A stretch of DNA of 44,425 nt. Origin: a bacterium (GTDB taxonomy: Bacteria > Verrucomicrobiota > Verrucomicrobiia > Limisphaerales > J093). Within the stretch, counting starts at the first letter, position 1. The number at the start of each line of letters is the position of its first letter. The notes under the pieces are model-generated. The model saw nothing but the letters and a program-made list of their open reading frames with translations. It did not search any database and had not been told where the DNA came from. Below, piece after piece: positions 19,877-27,443 of this stretch. The stretch lies in contig JAKANS010000025.1 in NCBI GenBank assembly GCA_021823625.1, positions 1 through 44,425 on the forward strand. The letters are read 5' to 3'. Made by a program: the position numbers and the translations under genes.

Positions 19877-19901
19877 CCGACCCGCAAGCCGCGCGGGTCG
19901 G
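19877..19901. terminator. Bidirectional terminator-like hairpin between hflX and the TauE gene
   Basis: CCGACCCGC and GCGGGTCGG form a perfect 9-base stem around a 7-base loop. It lies between convergent genes, starting 10 bases after the hflX stop and ending 3 bases before the stop end of the TauE/SafE gene. No long T run follows on either side, so it may slow or stabilise rather than be a classical intrinsic terminator. Confidence 0.65.
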
Positions 19902-19903
19902 TG

Positions 19904-20707
19904 CTACTTCAGGAACCAGGACGCCACGTCGATTTTGAAGACCAGTTCGATGCCGGCGAGGAAGACGAGCAGGTAGATCAGTTTCAGGAACGACTGCTCG
20001 GGGATCCGCCGGTTCATCCACACGCCCAACCACACCCCCACCGGCACCAGTGGCAGATACAGCAGACTGCTCACGAGCGTGCGGTGGGTGATGATCGATT
20101 CCGGCGGCAGCCAGCTCCAGGCGAGCAGCGTCTGGTCGAGGCAGTAAAACGGCAGTTTGATCCAGTTCACCCAGGTGAAAATCAGGACGGTCGTACCGAC
20201 ATAGATCTCCTTCGGCATCCGCTGCGGGATCAAAAACATGCTCACCACCGGGCCGGCACCGTGGGCGAAAGTGGACGTGATGCCCGCCCCGATGCCGAAC
20301 GGCACGCCCAGACGGTGCGACGGTTCGAACGCGCCTTCCGCGCGGAAGATGCGTTCCTTGGCGACTTGGAAAACCACGAAACTGATCGCGAGCAGGCCGA
20401 TCGCGATGTTGAGTTCGTCCTTGGAAAAACGACCGATGAGCCGCACGCCCAGGACCACGCCGATCACCACGCCCGGCAGGAGGAACTTGAGGTTGTCACG
20501 CCGCCATTTGCCCCAATAGTGGTAAAGCGAAAACAGGTCGCCGGCACACAGGAGCGGGAGCAGGATGCCAATGGCGTCCTTGGGCCCGAAGGCCAGCACA
20601 CAGAGCGGCGTGGTCAACATCCCCAATCCGCCGCCGAAGCCGGCCTTCGAAACGCCGATGAACAGCGCGGCCAGCACGGCGATGATCAACTTGCCCGGCT
20701 CGTACAC
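19904..20707 (-). CDS. TauE/SafE-family membrane permease
   Basis: A 267-aa inner-membrane protein with about seven to eight hydrophobic segments. The first family block is IAVLAALFIGVSKAGFGGGL and the second half has VPFGIGAGITSTFAHGAGPV, the two pseudo-repeats of TauE/SafE (DUF81) proteins. Members export sulfite, sulfoacetate or related anions or are of unknown substrate. Nothing nearby points to sulfur metabolism, so the substrate is open. Terminates at the shared hairpin with hflX. Confidence 0.9.
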   Translation of the reverse strand: MYEPGKLIIAVLAALFIGVSKAGFGGGLGMLTTPLCVLAFGPKDAIGILLPLLCAGDLFSLYHYWGKWRRDNLKFLLPGVVIGVVLGVRLIGRFSKDELNIAIGLLAISFVVFQVAKERIFRAEGAFEPSHRLGVPFGIGAGITSTFAHGAGPVVSMFLIPQRMPKEIYVGTTVLIFTWVNWIKLPFYCLDQTLLAWSWLPPESIITHRTLVSSLLYLPLVPVGVWLGVWMNRRIPEQSFLKLIYLLVFLAGIELVFKIDVASWFLK

Positions 20708-20764
20708 CGCTTCCCTTTAAGGAGGCACGGCCGCGAAGTCGAGCCGCGAAACGGCGGGCGGCGA

Positions 20765-21181
20765 TTACTTCTCCGCCGTCTTCGTGTAGATGCTGATCGG
20801 TTTCTTGAAGCCCGCCGCTTTGACGATATCCATCACGTTCACCAACCTGGACACGGCCCCGTCCGCATCGGCGCGAACGCCAACGACCGCCTCCGCATTC
20901 TTTGCCGCGCGGGCGGTGAGTTCGGACTGGAGTCGATCGAGCGTGACCGGCGTCCGGTCCAGGTAGAAGTACGGCGCGGACTTGGCGATGTCGATGATGA
21001 CCTTGCCCTCGTCACCGCCTTCGCGCGGCTGGCGCGATTCGGGCAATACCAGCTTGATGGCCGGCTGCTGTTTGAAGGTGGTGGAGGCGATCAGGAAGAT
21101 GAGCAACACCACCAGGATGTCGATCATCGAGACGATGATGATCGAAGGCGGCTGGCGGCGACGGCGTTCGAGAAAGCGCAT
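20765..21181 (-). CDS. exbD: ExbD/TolR-family biopolymer transport protein
   Basis: A 138-aa protein with a short cytoplasmic basic N-terminus (MRFLERRRRQPPSIIIVSMI), one membrane segment containing the conserved aspartate in SMIDILVVLLIFLIAST, and a periplasmic domain ending in KPISIYTKTAEK. With ExbB it forms the proton-driven motor that energises TonB. The start at 21181 lies 7 bases after the exbB stop; an in-frame start 72 bases further upstream would overlap exbB and is less likely. Confidence 0.93.
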   Translation of the reverse strand: MRFLERRRRQPPSIIIVSMIDILVVLLIFLIASTTFKQQPAIKLVLPESRQPREGGDEGKVIIDIAKSAPYFYLDRTPVTLDRLQSELTARAAKNAEAVVGVRADADGAVSRLVNVMDIVKAAGFKKPISIYTKTAEK

Positions 21182-21188
21182 GGCCGGG

Positions 21189-21863
21189 TCAGTCAGCGGC
21201 GGCGGCCTCCGTGGCGTGCGCTCCCGCGGCCGCGCGCTTCGCTTTGCGACCAACGCTCACCGGCGTGCGGTAAATCTTGCGGAGGAACTCGTCCAGGAGC
21301 GTCTCCATTTCGACGGCCATCGACTCGATCTTCTTGCTGAAGTAGCTCCACGCGATCAACGACGGGATGGCGATGAGCAGACCCATCAAGGTGGTGTTGA
21401 GCGTGATGGAAATTCCGCGGGCAAACACGGAGTTGTCGCCCAATCCCTTCGCGCCGATGTCGCCGAAGAGCGTGATCATGCCGTGCAAGGTGCCCACCAA
21501 CCCGAGCAGCGGCGCGATGCCGGTGATGATTTCCAGGACCACCAGGCCGCGTTCAAGCTGCACCACTTCGTGGCGGGCACGGGTTTGCACACTGTCGGCG
21601 TTGTCGGTTTTCGGGTTCGGCAAGTGTTCGATGGCCACCAGGACCAGGCGGCTGAGCGGGGTCGGTTGCTGCTGGCAGATGACCTGGAGCGAGGCGAGGT
21701 CGTCGCGGCCCTGGCACCGGTCCAGCGCGTCTTCGACCACGTCCGGCGCCACCTTGTTGCGGCGCAAGGCCAGCCCCCGCTCGACGATGAACGCCACGCT
21801 CACGATGGACGTGAGCACCAGGAGAATCATGAACGGTCCGCCCGCCTGAAGGAATTGCAGCAT
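21189..21863 (-). CDS. exbB: ExbB/TolQ/MotA-family proton channel protein
   Basis: A 224-aa protein with three membrane segments: GGPFMILLVLTSIVSVAFIV near the N-terminus, VVLEIITGIAPLLGLVGTLH, and TTLMGLLIAIPSLIAWSYFS. The block GIAPLLGLVGTLHGMITLF is the family signature. Start at 21863 (MLQFLQAG); the frame is open far upstream only because it runs opposite a GC-rich gene. It is 25 bases downstream of the TonB-like gene and is co-transcribed with exbD. Confidence 0.94.
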   Translation of the reverse strand: MLQFLQAGGPFMILLVLTSIVSVAFIVERGLALRRNKVAPDVVEDALDRCQGRDDLASLQVICQQQPTPLSRLVLVAIEHLPNPKTDNADSVQTRARHEVVQLERGLVVLEIITGIAPLLGLVGTLHGMITLFGDIGAKGLGDNSVFARGISITLNTTLMGLLIAIPSLIAWSYFSKKIESMAVEMETLLDEFLRKIYRTPVSVGRKAKRAAAGAHATEAAAAD

Positions 21864-21888
21864 AGATGTTCGGAGGAGCTTCGCCGGC

Positions 21889-23007
21889 TCAGTAATAAAA
21901 GGTAAAGCGCACGTCGCGGTAATCCGCGCCGACCATGCGGCGCACGTCCGTCGGCCACTTCTCGTACGGCGAGGGTTTGGTGATCGCCAGTTGGCAGATC
22001 GTGGTCCAGATGTCGCCCACGTTTTCCTCGACCACGCGCATGTCGGTGATGCGACCGTCTTCGGTGAGCCGAAAATCAATTACCACTTTGCCCAATCGGT
22101 CGAGACTGTAGTGTTGCTGTTCGAGCAGCGCGTCCCAGCATTGCTGAACTGCAGCGACGAAACGCGCGTCGTAATTACCCAGCGACGACGCTTTGACTTC
22201 GAGCGAGGATTCGACACGGAAGCGTTTGACGCCGCCTTCCTGGGCCATTTTCTGGCCGATCAAGGCGCTGTTAGGATTGAGGTCCGTTTGCGCCAAAGCC
22301 GCGGCGACCGTGCGGGGACGAATCCGCGACGGCTCCTTCGCCGCGGCGGGCAGGCTGGGCGCCATGGGCTGCGGAACCGGCTTCTGTTCCGGACCGGGCT
22401 TGGCCATCGCGAGGTCACCCGGCTTGAGTTCGGGTCGCGCCTCGGTCTGCGGCTTGGGGGTTTCTTCCGGCGCCGGACCGACCTTCGCGATGTCCTTCGG
22501 GCGAGTCGGTTTCTGATCCACGCCGGCTTCCAGCGGCTGGGCCACGACGGGCGCTTTCGGCGGTGGCTGGGACGGCTTGGCGCGGTCGGAATCTTTGGTT
22601 TTGAGCACCAGGTTTTGGATCCCCTCGAGCTTTGGCTGACCGGTGTCTTTGCTGGTGTTGCGGTTCGCCGCCACGGAGTTCACAGCGGAGTAGTACTTCG
22701 TGTCCTTGGGGACTTCGTCACTTGCCTGGGCCGGGTCCACGTCCACGAACACGACCGGCACCTCTTCGACCTTGCGCTCGGCCTGACGCGCCTTGGCCGT
22801 GGCGGGATTCAAGGGCTGGGCCTTCAGTTGCGGTTGGAGCCATCTGGCCAGCATGGCCAGCGGGCTGAAGCGCCACAGATTATAGCGATGCCCCAACTCC
22901 ACTGTCGAAAAGAGCAGCAGATGCACGACGACGGAAATGACGAACGCCCGCAACAGCGAATGAGTCGCCGTGCGGACGCGCCAATCCCATGTGAGTGTGT
23001 GCGCCAC
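21889..23007 (-). CDS. TonB-like energy transducer
   Basis: About 372 aa. An N-terminal membrane segment (LLRAFVISVVVHLLLFSTVE) is followed by a long Pro/Lys/Ala-rich periplasm-spanning part (PSQPPPKAPVVAQPLEAG, PAPEETPKPQTEARPELKPG) and a C-terminal domain with LGKVVIDFRLTEDGRITDMR and VRFTFYY, typical of the TonB C-terminal fold. It would couple ExbBD to outer-membrane receptors; the receptor is not in the window. The start is uncertain: GTG at 23007 gives a short cytoplasmic leader, and ATG at 23109 adds 34 residues. The gene directly precedes exbB and exbD. Confidence 0.82.
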   Translation of the reverse strand: MAHTLTWDWRVRTATHSLLRAFVISVVVHLLLFSTVELGHRYNLWRFSPLAMLARWLQPQLKAQPLNPATAKARQAERKVEEVPVVFVDVDPAQASDEVPKDTKYYSAVNSVAANRNTSKDTGQPKLEGIQNLVLKTKDSDRAKPSQPPPKAPVVAQPLEAGVDQKPTRPKDIAKVGPAPEETPKPQTEARPELKPGDLAMAKPGPEQKPVPQPMAPSLPAAAKEPSRIRPRTVAAALAQTDLNPNSALIGQKMAQEGGVKRFRVESSLEVKASSLGNYDARFVAAVQQCWDALLEQQHYSLDRLGKVVIDFRLTEDGRITDMRVVEENVGDIWTTICQLAITKPSPYEKWPTDVRRMVGADYRDVRFTFYY

Positions 23008-23158
23008 CGAGGTCAAGCTTGCCGCAGGGGGTTTGACACGGCAACTGCCAGTTCGGTTCAAGCCAAGTGCGGGCGACAACTCAAACGCGGCACCGACCGC
23101 GTCGGGCATGCCCGGCGGTCGGGTCCGGGATGGAGCGCTCCGGCACTGCGAAACCGCG

Positions 23159-23377
23159 TTACGGGTGCCGGTAGATGATCCGCGCCTTGTTCAAATCGTA
23201 GGGCGACATCTCGATATTGACCCGGTCGCCGACGCTGATGCGAATGAAGTTCTTGCGCATCTTGCCGGAGATATGGGCCAGGACCTCGTGTTTGTTGGGG
23301 AGCGCCACGCGAAACATGGTGCCAGGCAGCACTTGTGTGACCGTTCCGCTCAACTCGATCGGCTCTTCTTTCGGCAC
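23159..23377 (-). CDS. infA: Translation initiation factor IF-1
   Basis: A 72-aa S1/OB-fold protein, exactly the usual IF-1 length when started at the GTG at 23377 ([18 protein letters not shown]). Conserved blocks: [40 protein letters not shown] and [14 protein letters not shown]. It binds the ribosomal A site during initiation. The reading frame is open further upstream, but those residues do not fit the family. It stands alone rather than in a ribosomal protein operon. Confidence 0.95.
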   Translation of the reverse strand: MPKEEPIELSGTVTQVLPGTMFRVALPNKHEVLAHISGKMRKNFIRISVGDRVNIEMSPYDLNKARIIYRHP

Positions 23378-23668
23378 ACGATGAAACAGGTTCGACGTCT
23401 CGGCTTCGGCACCGCCGACGGTTCCCAACCCGCTGGGCCCTGGCCGGTCCCGCCAAAGACGGGCCGAACATTGGGAATTCGCTGCCGCCAAATCAAGTCA
23501 CGAATTACAGTCGAATTACTGTCGAGAGGTGGCCCGGCATTGCCCCGCGAAACTTTGGCTGTAAAGTCAACGGCGCGGGCCTGCTGTCGCCACGCCATCG
23601 CCGCCGGGACGGTTCGAAGGCAGGCGTGCCGGCGGTTCGGCGGGCGGGCTGGCAGCGGGCGATCCGAT
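23378..23668. other. Gene-free stretch upstream of infA with an inverted repeat
   Basis: No gene is supported here. Bases 23501-23522 contain the 8-base direct repeat CGAATTAC, spaced by 3 bases, and, within it, ACAGT-CGAATT-ACTGT (23507-23522), a 5-base inverted repeat. It is 130 bases upstream of infA on the minus strand and 150 bases before the divergent membrane protein gene, so it could be an operator or part of divergent promoters. The pattern is short and could be chance. Confidence 0.3.
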
Positions 23669-24043
23669 GTGAACTTAAAACGACTGATGGTGGCCGTGGG
23701 CGGCGGGACGATCCTGGCGATGGGAATCGCCATGGTCGTCCTGCCGGGCCCGGCGGTGTTGGTGATCCCCATTGGCTTGGGGATTCTCGCCACCGAGTTC
23801 GTGTGGGCGCGGCGCTGGTTTCAGCGGGCCAAGAACCTGACCAACCGGCACAAGACCCGCCGGACCGCCTCGGCACTGCGCACCACGTTCCGCCGCCGTT
23901 GGGAACGGTGGCGCGGGAAGCTCCTCCGCCTCCGGCAACGCCGTCCCCGTCCAATTCCGGCCACGCCTACGTCCAAGCGGTCCGAGGCTGCGGCGAGAAC
24001 GGCCGAAGTAGCGGCGGGGGTTGAACGAAACCGCCGCGGATAA
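23669..24043 (+). CDS. PGPGW-type small membrane protein
   Basis: A 124-aa protein started at GTG 23669 (NLKRLMVAVGGGTILAMGIA). Two hydrophobic segments surround the motif VVLPGPAVLVIPIGLGILAT, followed by EFVWARRWFQRAKNL; this matches the PGPGW family (putative transmembrane, unknown function). A strongly basic C-terminal tail (RTTFRRRWERWRGKLLRLRQ) is likely cytoplasmic. No functional context. Confidence 0.72.
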   Translation: MNLKRLMVAVGGGTILAMGIAMVVLPGPAVLVIPIGLGILATEFVWARRWFQRAKNLTNRHKTRRTASALRTTFRRRWERWRGKLLRLRQRRPRPIPATPTSKRSEAAARTAEVAAGVERNRRG

Positions 24044-24095
24044 CGCCCCGAACCGCGGAGCGCGCGCGCCGCCTCCGCATCGCCGACAACGCGGC

Positions 24096-24776
24096 TCAGT
24101 CCTTTAGCGGAACCGCCAGGAGTTCCGGCGCCGTCCAGTAAGTCCCACGCGCCTCGGTGGCGGCGCGGATGGCCTTGACGTGGGCGAGTGTCGCCGGACC
24201 GGCGGTGTTGCCCCACTCCTTGTTGCCACGAACGAAGGTGATGACGGCGGCGATGTCCTCGTCCGAGAGCTGGTCGCGCCAGGGCAACATCACATTGTTG
24301 AACTCCGTCCCGTTGACGGTGATCGGGCTTTGCAGGCCATTCAGGACGATGCGGATCATTCGGTTCGGGCCTTCGGTGTTGACCCAATCCGAACCGGCCA
24401 ACGGCGGAAACTGACCGGTCAAACCGCGGGCGTTCGGCTGGTGGCAAGCGGCGCAGTAGGTGTTGTAAACCTTCCTGCCCTTTGCCACCAAGGCATCGGC
24501 CTCGGAATGCGGCACGCGCGCCTCGACGTCCGCGAGCGACTCACCCTGGTTGAACACCAGCGGCTGGAAGCCGCCGCCATTGCGATCCAGGTACATTGTG
24601 GCCCAGTAAAGCGCCACGCCGAAAATCGCGACAAACCAGATGGGCGTGTACCACGCCGTGCCCGCCACCGGTTCGGCATTTTCGCGCAGCGCGTCCGCAG
24701 CGCCCGCCGCCGCCGGTTGGGCAGCCCCGGGCGGGGGCGAAAACTTGCTGGGGCGAGATTTCGGCGCCGACTTCAT
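24096..24776 (-). CDS. Membrane-anchored monohaem cytochrome c, CcoP-like
   Basis: A 226-aa protein with one membrane segment (WYTPIWFVAIFGVALYWATM, about residues 42-61) and one c-type haem site, YCAACHQPNARGLTG, with a probable axial Met in FNNVMLPWRDQLSD. Canonical CcoP has two haems, so this is a reduced, single-haem form, or a different membrane cytochrome occupying the CcoP place. Its ATG overlaps the stop of the ccoO-like gene. It is the last gene of the act operon and may pass electrons onward from CcoO. The first bases of this gene (MKSAPK) are duplicated after actE. Confidence 0.88.
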   Translation of the reverse strand: MKSAPKSRPSKFSPPPGAAQPAAAGAADALRENAEPVAGTAWYTPIWFVAIFGVALYWATMYLDRNGGGFQPLVFNQGESLADVEARVPHSEADALVAKGRKVYNTYCAACHQPNARGLTGQFPPLAGSDWVNTEGPNRMIRIVLNGLQSPITVNGTEFNNVMLPWRDQLSDEDIAAVITFVRGNKEWGNTAGPATLAHVKAIRAATEARGTYWTAPELLAVPLKD

Positions 24777-24813
24777 GGCGAGGCTGAGGCGTTGGTCGCC
24801 GGTGCGTTCGTTG
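24758..24813 (-). repeat. Repeat shared by the ccoO/ccoP-like junction and the actE end
   Basis: This 56-base segment matches 28736-28791 with six differences. It covers the final codons of the ccoO-like gene (ATNASASP and stop) and the first codons of the following cytochrome gene (MKSAPK). Both copies keep the ATGA stop/start overlap. Confidence 0.85.
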
Positions 24814-25549
24814 CGGGTGGCGTGTTCGTCGCAGGCGCGGTGTTGGTCGCGGGCAGAGCGTTCGTCGTAGGAATCGCGTTGGTACCGCCGACAGCAACGG
24901 CCACTTGATTCGTCTTCTTCGGCGGTTGCGGCGGGAAGACTTCGTAGAAGAGCGTTTCCGACTTCAGGCTTTGAAGGTACGCGACCAGTTGGAGGGCGGC
25001 CGTCGTCGGCACGATTTCGGTGCCCGCGGGCGGCGCGAAAATAGCCGGCAGCGGAAGGGCGTTCGTCGAGGGCGCCTGACCGTATCGCAACTTGCGCGCC
25101 TCGAACAGATACGGGAAGCGCGGCATGGTGGAGCCGGGCATTTCGATGCGGGCGTTGTAAAGCTTCATCAGCAGCCGGGTGGCGTTGGTCTGGCGTTCGC
25201 CGAGGTTCGCGAGATCGGGACCGAAGCGCATTTGGCCCAGCATCGGGGGCAGGTCGCGCAAGTAGTCGCGCGACACGGTACGCCGCTTGCCCCAGCCGCG
25301 GGCGATGTCGGCGCCTTCGCCCCGGGAGCGGACCTGCTGGGTGTGGCAGTAATTGCAGCCTTCGGCGCGATAAATTTCCGCGCCTTGCTTCGCTTCGCCG
25401 TTGCGAGCCAGCGGGTACTCGATGCCGAGGTCGTCCAACTTGAGCAGGGCTTGATCGCCAAACTGCAATTGCGGCGCCACGACCGCGCCGAGCCAGGAAG
25501 CCAGCACGGCGCAGAGGATGCCCAGAAAAATGAACGGCCCGTGCCTCAT
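24773..25549 (-). CDS. ccoO: cbb3-oxidase subunit II-like monohaem cytochrome c
   Basis: A 258-aa protein with an N-terminal membrane anchor (IFLGILCAVLASWLGAVVAP) and the CcoO haem site EGCNYCHTQQVRSRGEG. A later Met ligand candidate lies in MPGSTMPRFPYLF, and RFGPDLANLGERQTN matches the family. The C-terminal 45 residues are low-complexity and rich in Thr, Asn, Ala and Pro (for example ATNTAPATNTPPATNAPATN), not part of normal CcoO. The start at 25549 overlaps the stop of the ccoN-like gene (ATGA). Electron acceptor in a usual cbb3 oxidase would be CcoN; here CcoN has no haem ligands. Confidence 0.9.
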   Translation of the reverse strand: MRHGPFIFLGILCAVLASWLGAVVAPQLQFGDQALLKLDDLGIEYPLARNGEAKQGAEIYRAEGCNYCHTQQVRSRGEGADIARGWGKRRTVSRDYLRDLPPMLGQMRFGPDLANLGERQTNATRLLMKLYNARIEMPGSTMPRFPYLFEARKLRYGQAPSTNALPLPAIFAPPAGTEIVPTTAALQLVAYLQSLKSETLFYEVFPPQPPKKTNQVAVAVGGTNAIPTTNALPATNTAPATNTPPATNAPATNASASP

Positions 25550-27030
25550 GCCTTCACCTCCGCGGACAAGGGCGTCACGAGCGCCTTGGCGGCCGGCACC
25601 CACGCGGCGCGGCAGCACGCGACCAGCGCCAACAACAGGTTCAACGCGAACACGCCGGAGCCGGCGAGGAACAGCAGTTGCGCCAGCGTGCCGCTGGAGG
25701 CGAACGGCAGGTAGCGTTTGACCACGTTGATGAACGGCAGTTCGGGATCGTTCAACGCCGCGCCTTGCGCCTGGCCGCCGCCAAGAAACGCGACTGCGAT
25801 CACCGCCACGGCCGCCGCCGCGAGCAGGAAATGCAGGTTCGCGAAAGCCGGTCGGGGCCAGTCGCGGCCCAGCAGCCGCGGCACCACGAAGTACAGCGCC
25901 CCCAGCGCCGCCATCCCGAAAAAGCCCATCAAGGTGAGCTGGTCCAAGCCCACGGTCACCAAGGTGAACTGGGTGGTGTACCGGACCGAGGCGAGCGAGT
26001 TCAGCGCGCCCAGGCCGCCAGCCACCAGGTACGCGAGAAAAGCGAAAGCGGCGAAGCGCAGCGGGACGCTGGCCTTGAGGGCACTCCCCTGATTTCGCAA
26101 CCCGGGCAGCAGGTTTTGCCCCACGGCGTAAACCGGAAACACGGTCAGCACGTTCGCCACGACCGCCAGGCTGAGCATCCAAGCCGGGAACGGCCCGCCG
26201 GAGTAGCGCGTCAGGCCGCCGAAGCCGCCAAACACCGCCAGCGTCCAAAAACCGAAGAGCGCGAGGTTGCGGCTCGGCACCGCGACTCCGGTCAACTTGG
26301 GCAACAAGTAGAAGATGACCGCCAGGCCGAGAAAGCCGAACCACAGCACCAGCAGATTTTGCAGGAACCAGGCTTGGGCGGCGATTTGCAGAACACCGCG
26401 CAGTGGCAGAAACACCGTCATGACATGGCCGGCCATGAAGAACCACGGGAAGCTGAACACCGCGCCGAGGAGATACCATTGCGAGATGTACACCTCGCCG
26501 GGCCGGCGTCGTCCGAACGTGATCGGCACCCAGGCCGCCATGCACAGATAGCCGAGCAGCAGGATCGGCGAGGCAAAGCGCGGGATTTCCAGGCCTTCGA
26601 TCCCCGTGCTTTCGCCGGCGAGAAGGCCGAAGATCCCCAACTTCAGGCCGACGTTCCAAACCAGGGCGCCCAGGATGATCGTGCCGGTGCCCACAAGCCT
26701 TGTGCCGCCCAGGCGGGCGGTCATCCACAGGGCTATTGCCAGCCCGGCCAGCGAGGCGAAGCCGAAGACGAAAGCGTTCCAAGCCGCGGGTTGCAGGCGG
26801 CCGTACGTGAGCCAGGCGTAATCAGCCAGCATTCCGGGCGCGTGGAGTTTGATCGCCGCGAGCAGAGACAGAACGCCCGCCACCAACAACCAGCCTGCGC
26901 TCAGAACCACCAGCACCATCACCGGCCAGCGACACGAGCGGTCAATCTCGGCCACCGACGCGGCAGGAACCGCGGGCGCGGGGGCGGGAACGGACGCTGG
27001 CGAGGTGGGGGTTGGAGCCGGAGAACTCAT
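25546..27030 (-). CDS. CcoN-like (cbb3 subunit I) homologue lacking all haem and copper histidines
   Basis: A 494-aa protein with about 12 membrane segments and clear CcoN framework: AAIKLHAPGMLADYAWLTYG, FYLLPKLTG, ALFGFWTLAVFGGF, GGPFPAW, LMGFFGMAALGALYFVVPRL. It has only three histidines (63, 202, 400), none at a ligand place. In CcoN the low-spin haem histidine follows G-R-x-R-P; here the text is YGRLQPAAWNAFVF. The copper histidine of Y-x-H-N is Gln224 (WFLQNLL), the H-H pair is Thr274-Arg275 (GGLTRYSGGP), and the G-H-x-H pair is Leu362/Gln364 (VGLDQLTLMGFF). As encoded it cannot hold the oxygen-reducing centre. The frame is intact, so it is probably expressed, perhaps as a scaffold for CcoO and the Act complex. 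Starts 39 bases after the 116-aa gene. Confidence 0.88.
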   Translation of the reverse strand: MSSPAPTPTSPASVPAPAPAVPAASVAEIDRSCRWPVMVLVVLSAGWLLVAGVLSLLAAIKLHAPGMLADYAWLTYGRLQPAAWNAFVFGFASLAGLAIALWMTARLGGTRLVGTGTIILGALVWNVGLKLGIFGLLAGESTGIEGLEIPRFASPILLLGYLCMAAWVPITFGRRRPGEVYISQWYLLGAVFSFPWFFMAGHVMTVFLPLRGVLQIAAQAWFLQNLLVLWFGFLGLAVIFYLLPKLTGVAVPSRNLALFGFWTLAVFGGFGGLTRYSGGPFPAWMLSLAVVANVLTVFPVYAVGQNLLPGLRNQGSALKASVPLRFAAFAFLAYLVAGGLGALNSLASVRYTTQFTLVTVGLDQLTLMGFFGMAALGALYFVVPRLLGRDWPRPAFANLHFLLAAAAVAVIAVAFLGGGQAQGAALNDPELPFINVVKRYLPFASSGTLAQLLFLAGSGVFALNLLLALVACCRAAWVPAAKALVTPLSAEVKA

Positions 27031-27069
27031 CGGTTCGCAAGGCGCGCGGGCCGGAGCCTTCGGGCCGAT

Positions 27070-27420
27070 TTACTCGTATTCATTCGGTTTCTCCGGCGGC
27101 TTGGCGGTGGCCTTGTCGATCCGGGTCAGGAGATTGGACCGGCCGGCCGCGGGAACCTGCCAGAGGCGAAGCATCAATTCGACGGCGTTGGTGATCGGGA
27201 TGCGGTAGATGCCCTTGGTTTTGTCCAGAACCTCGGCGGTGGTTTGGAACTTGTGCGCCTCCGCTTGAACCTCGGCGAGGTACTGAAACCGCAGTTTGAC
27301 GCGAGCGGTGTCCACGCCGGCCGGCTGGGTGCGTTGAAAGATCCACCAGGCCAGACCGCCCACCAACAAGAACGTGCCGGCGGCGCCGATGAACCAGGCC
27401 GCCAGTTTGGTTTTGTCCAT
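27070..27420 (-). CDS. 116-aa single-span membrane protein of the act operon
   Basis: The ATG at 27420 gives MDKTKLAAWFIGAAGTFLLV and one membrane segment (about residues 7-28), followed by a roughly 85-residue soluble part with AVELMLRLWQVPAAGRSNLL and a charged end KPPEKPNEYE. No haem motif or cysteine is seen. No family recognised. It sits 23 bases after actF and 39 bases before the ccoN-like gene, at the joint between complex III and the oxidase-like subunits, so a linking or assembly role is a reasonable guess. Confidence 0.75.
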   Translation of the reverse strand: MDKTKLAAWFIGAAGTFLLVGGLAWWIFQRTQPAGVDTARVKLRFQYLAEVQAEAHKFQTTAEVLDKTKGIYRIPITNAVELMLRLWQVPAAGRSNLLTRIDKATAKPPEKPNEYE

Positions 27421-27443
27421 CCCCGCGCAACAATTCCAAAGCT

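Noticed and set aside
25550-26782. Long upstream extension of the ccoO-like frame
   Set aside because: It lies inside the ccoN-like gene in another frame; the CcoO N-terminus clearly starts at ATG 25549.
25546-27030. Functional cbb3 oxidase subunit I
   Set aside because: All six expected ligand histidines are replaced; only three histidines exist in the whole protein and they are at non-ligand places.
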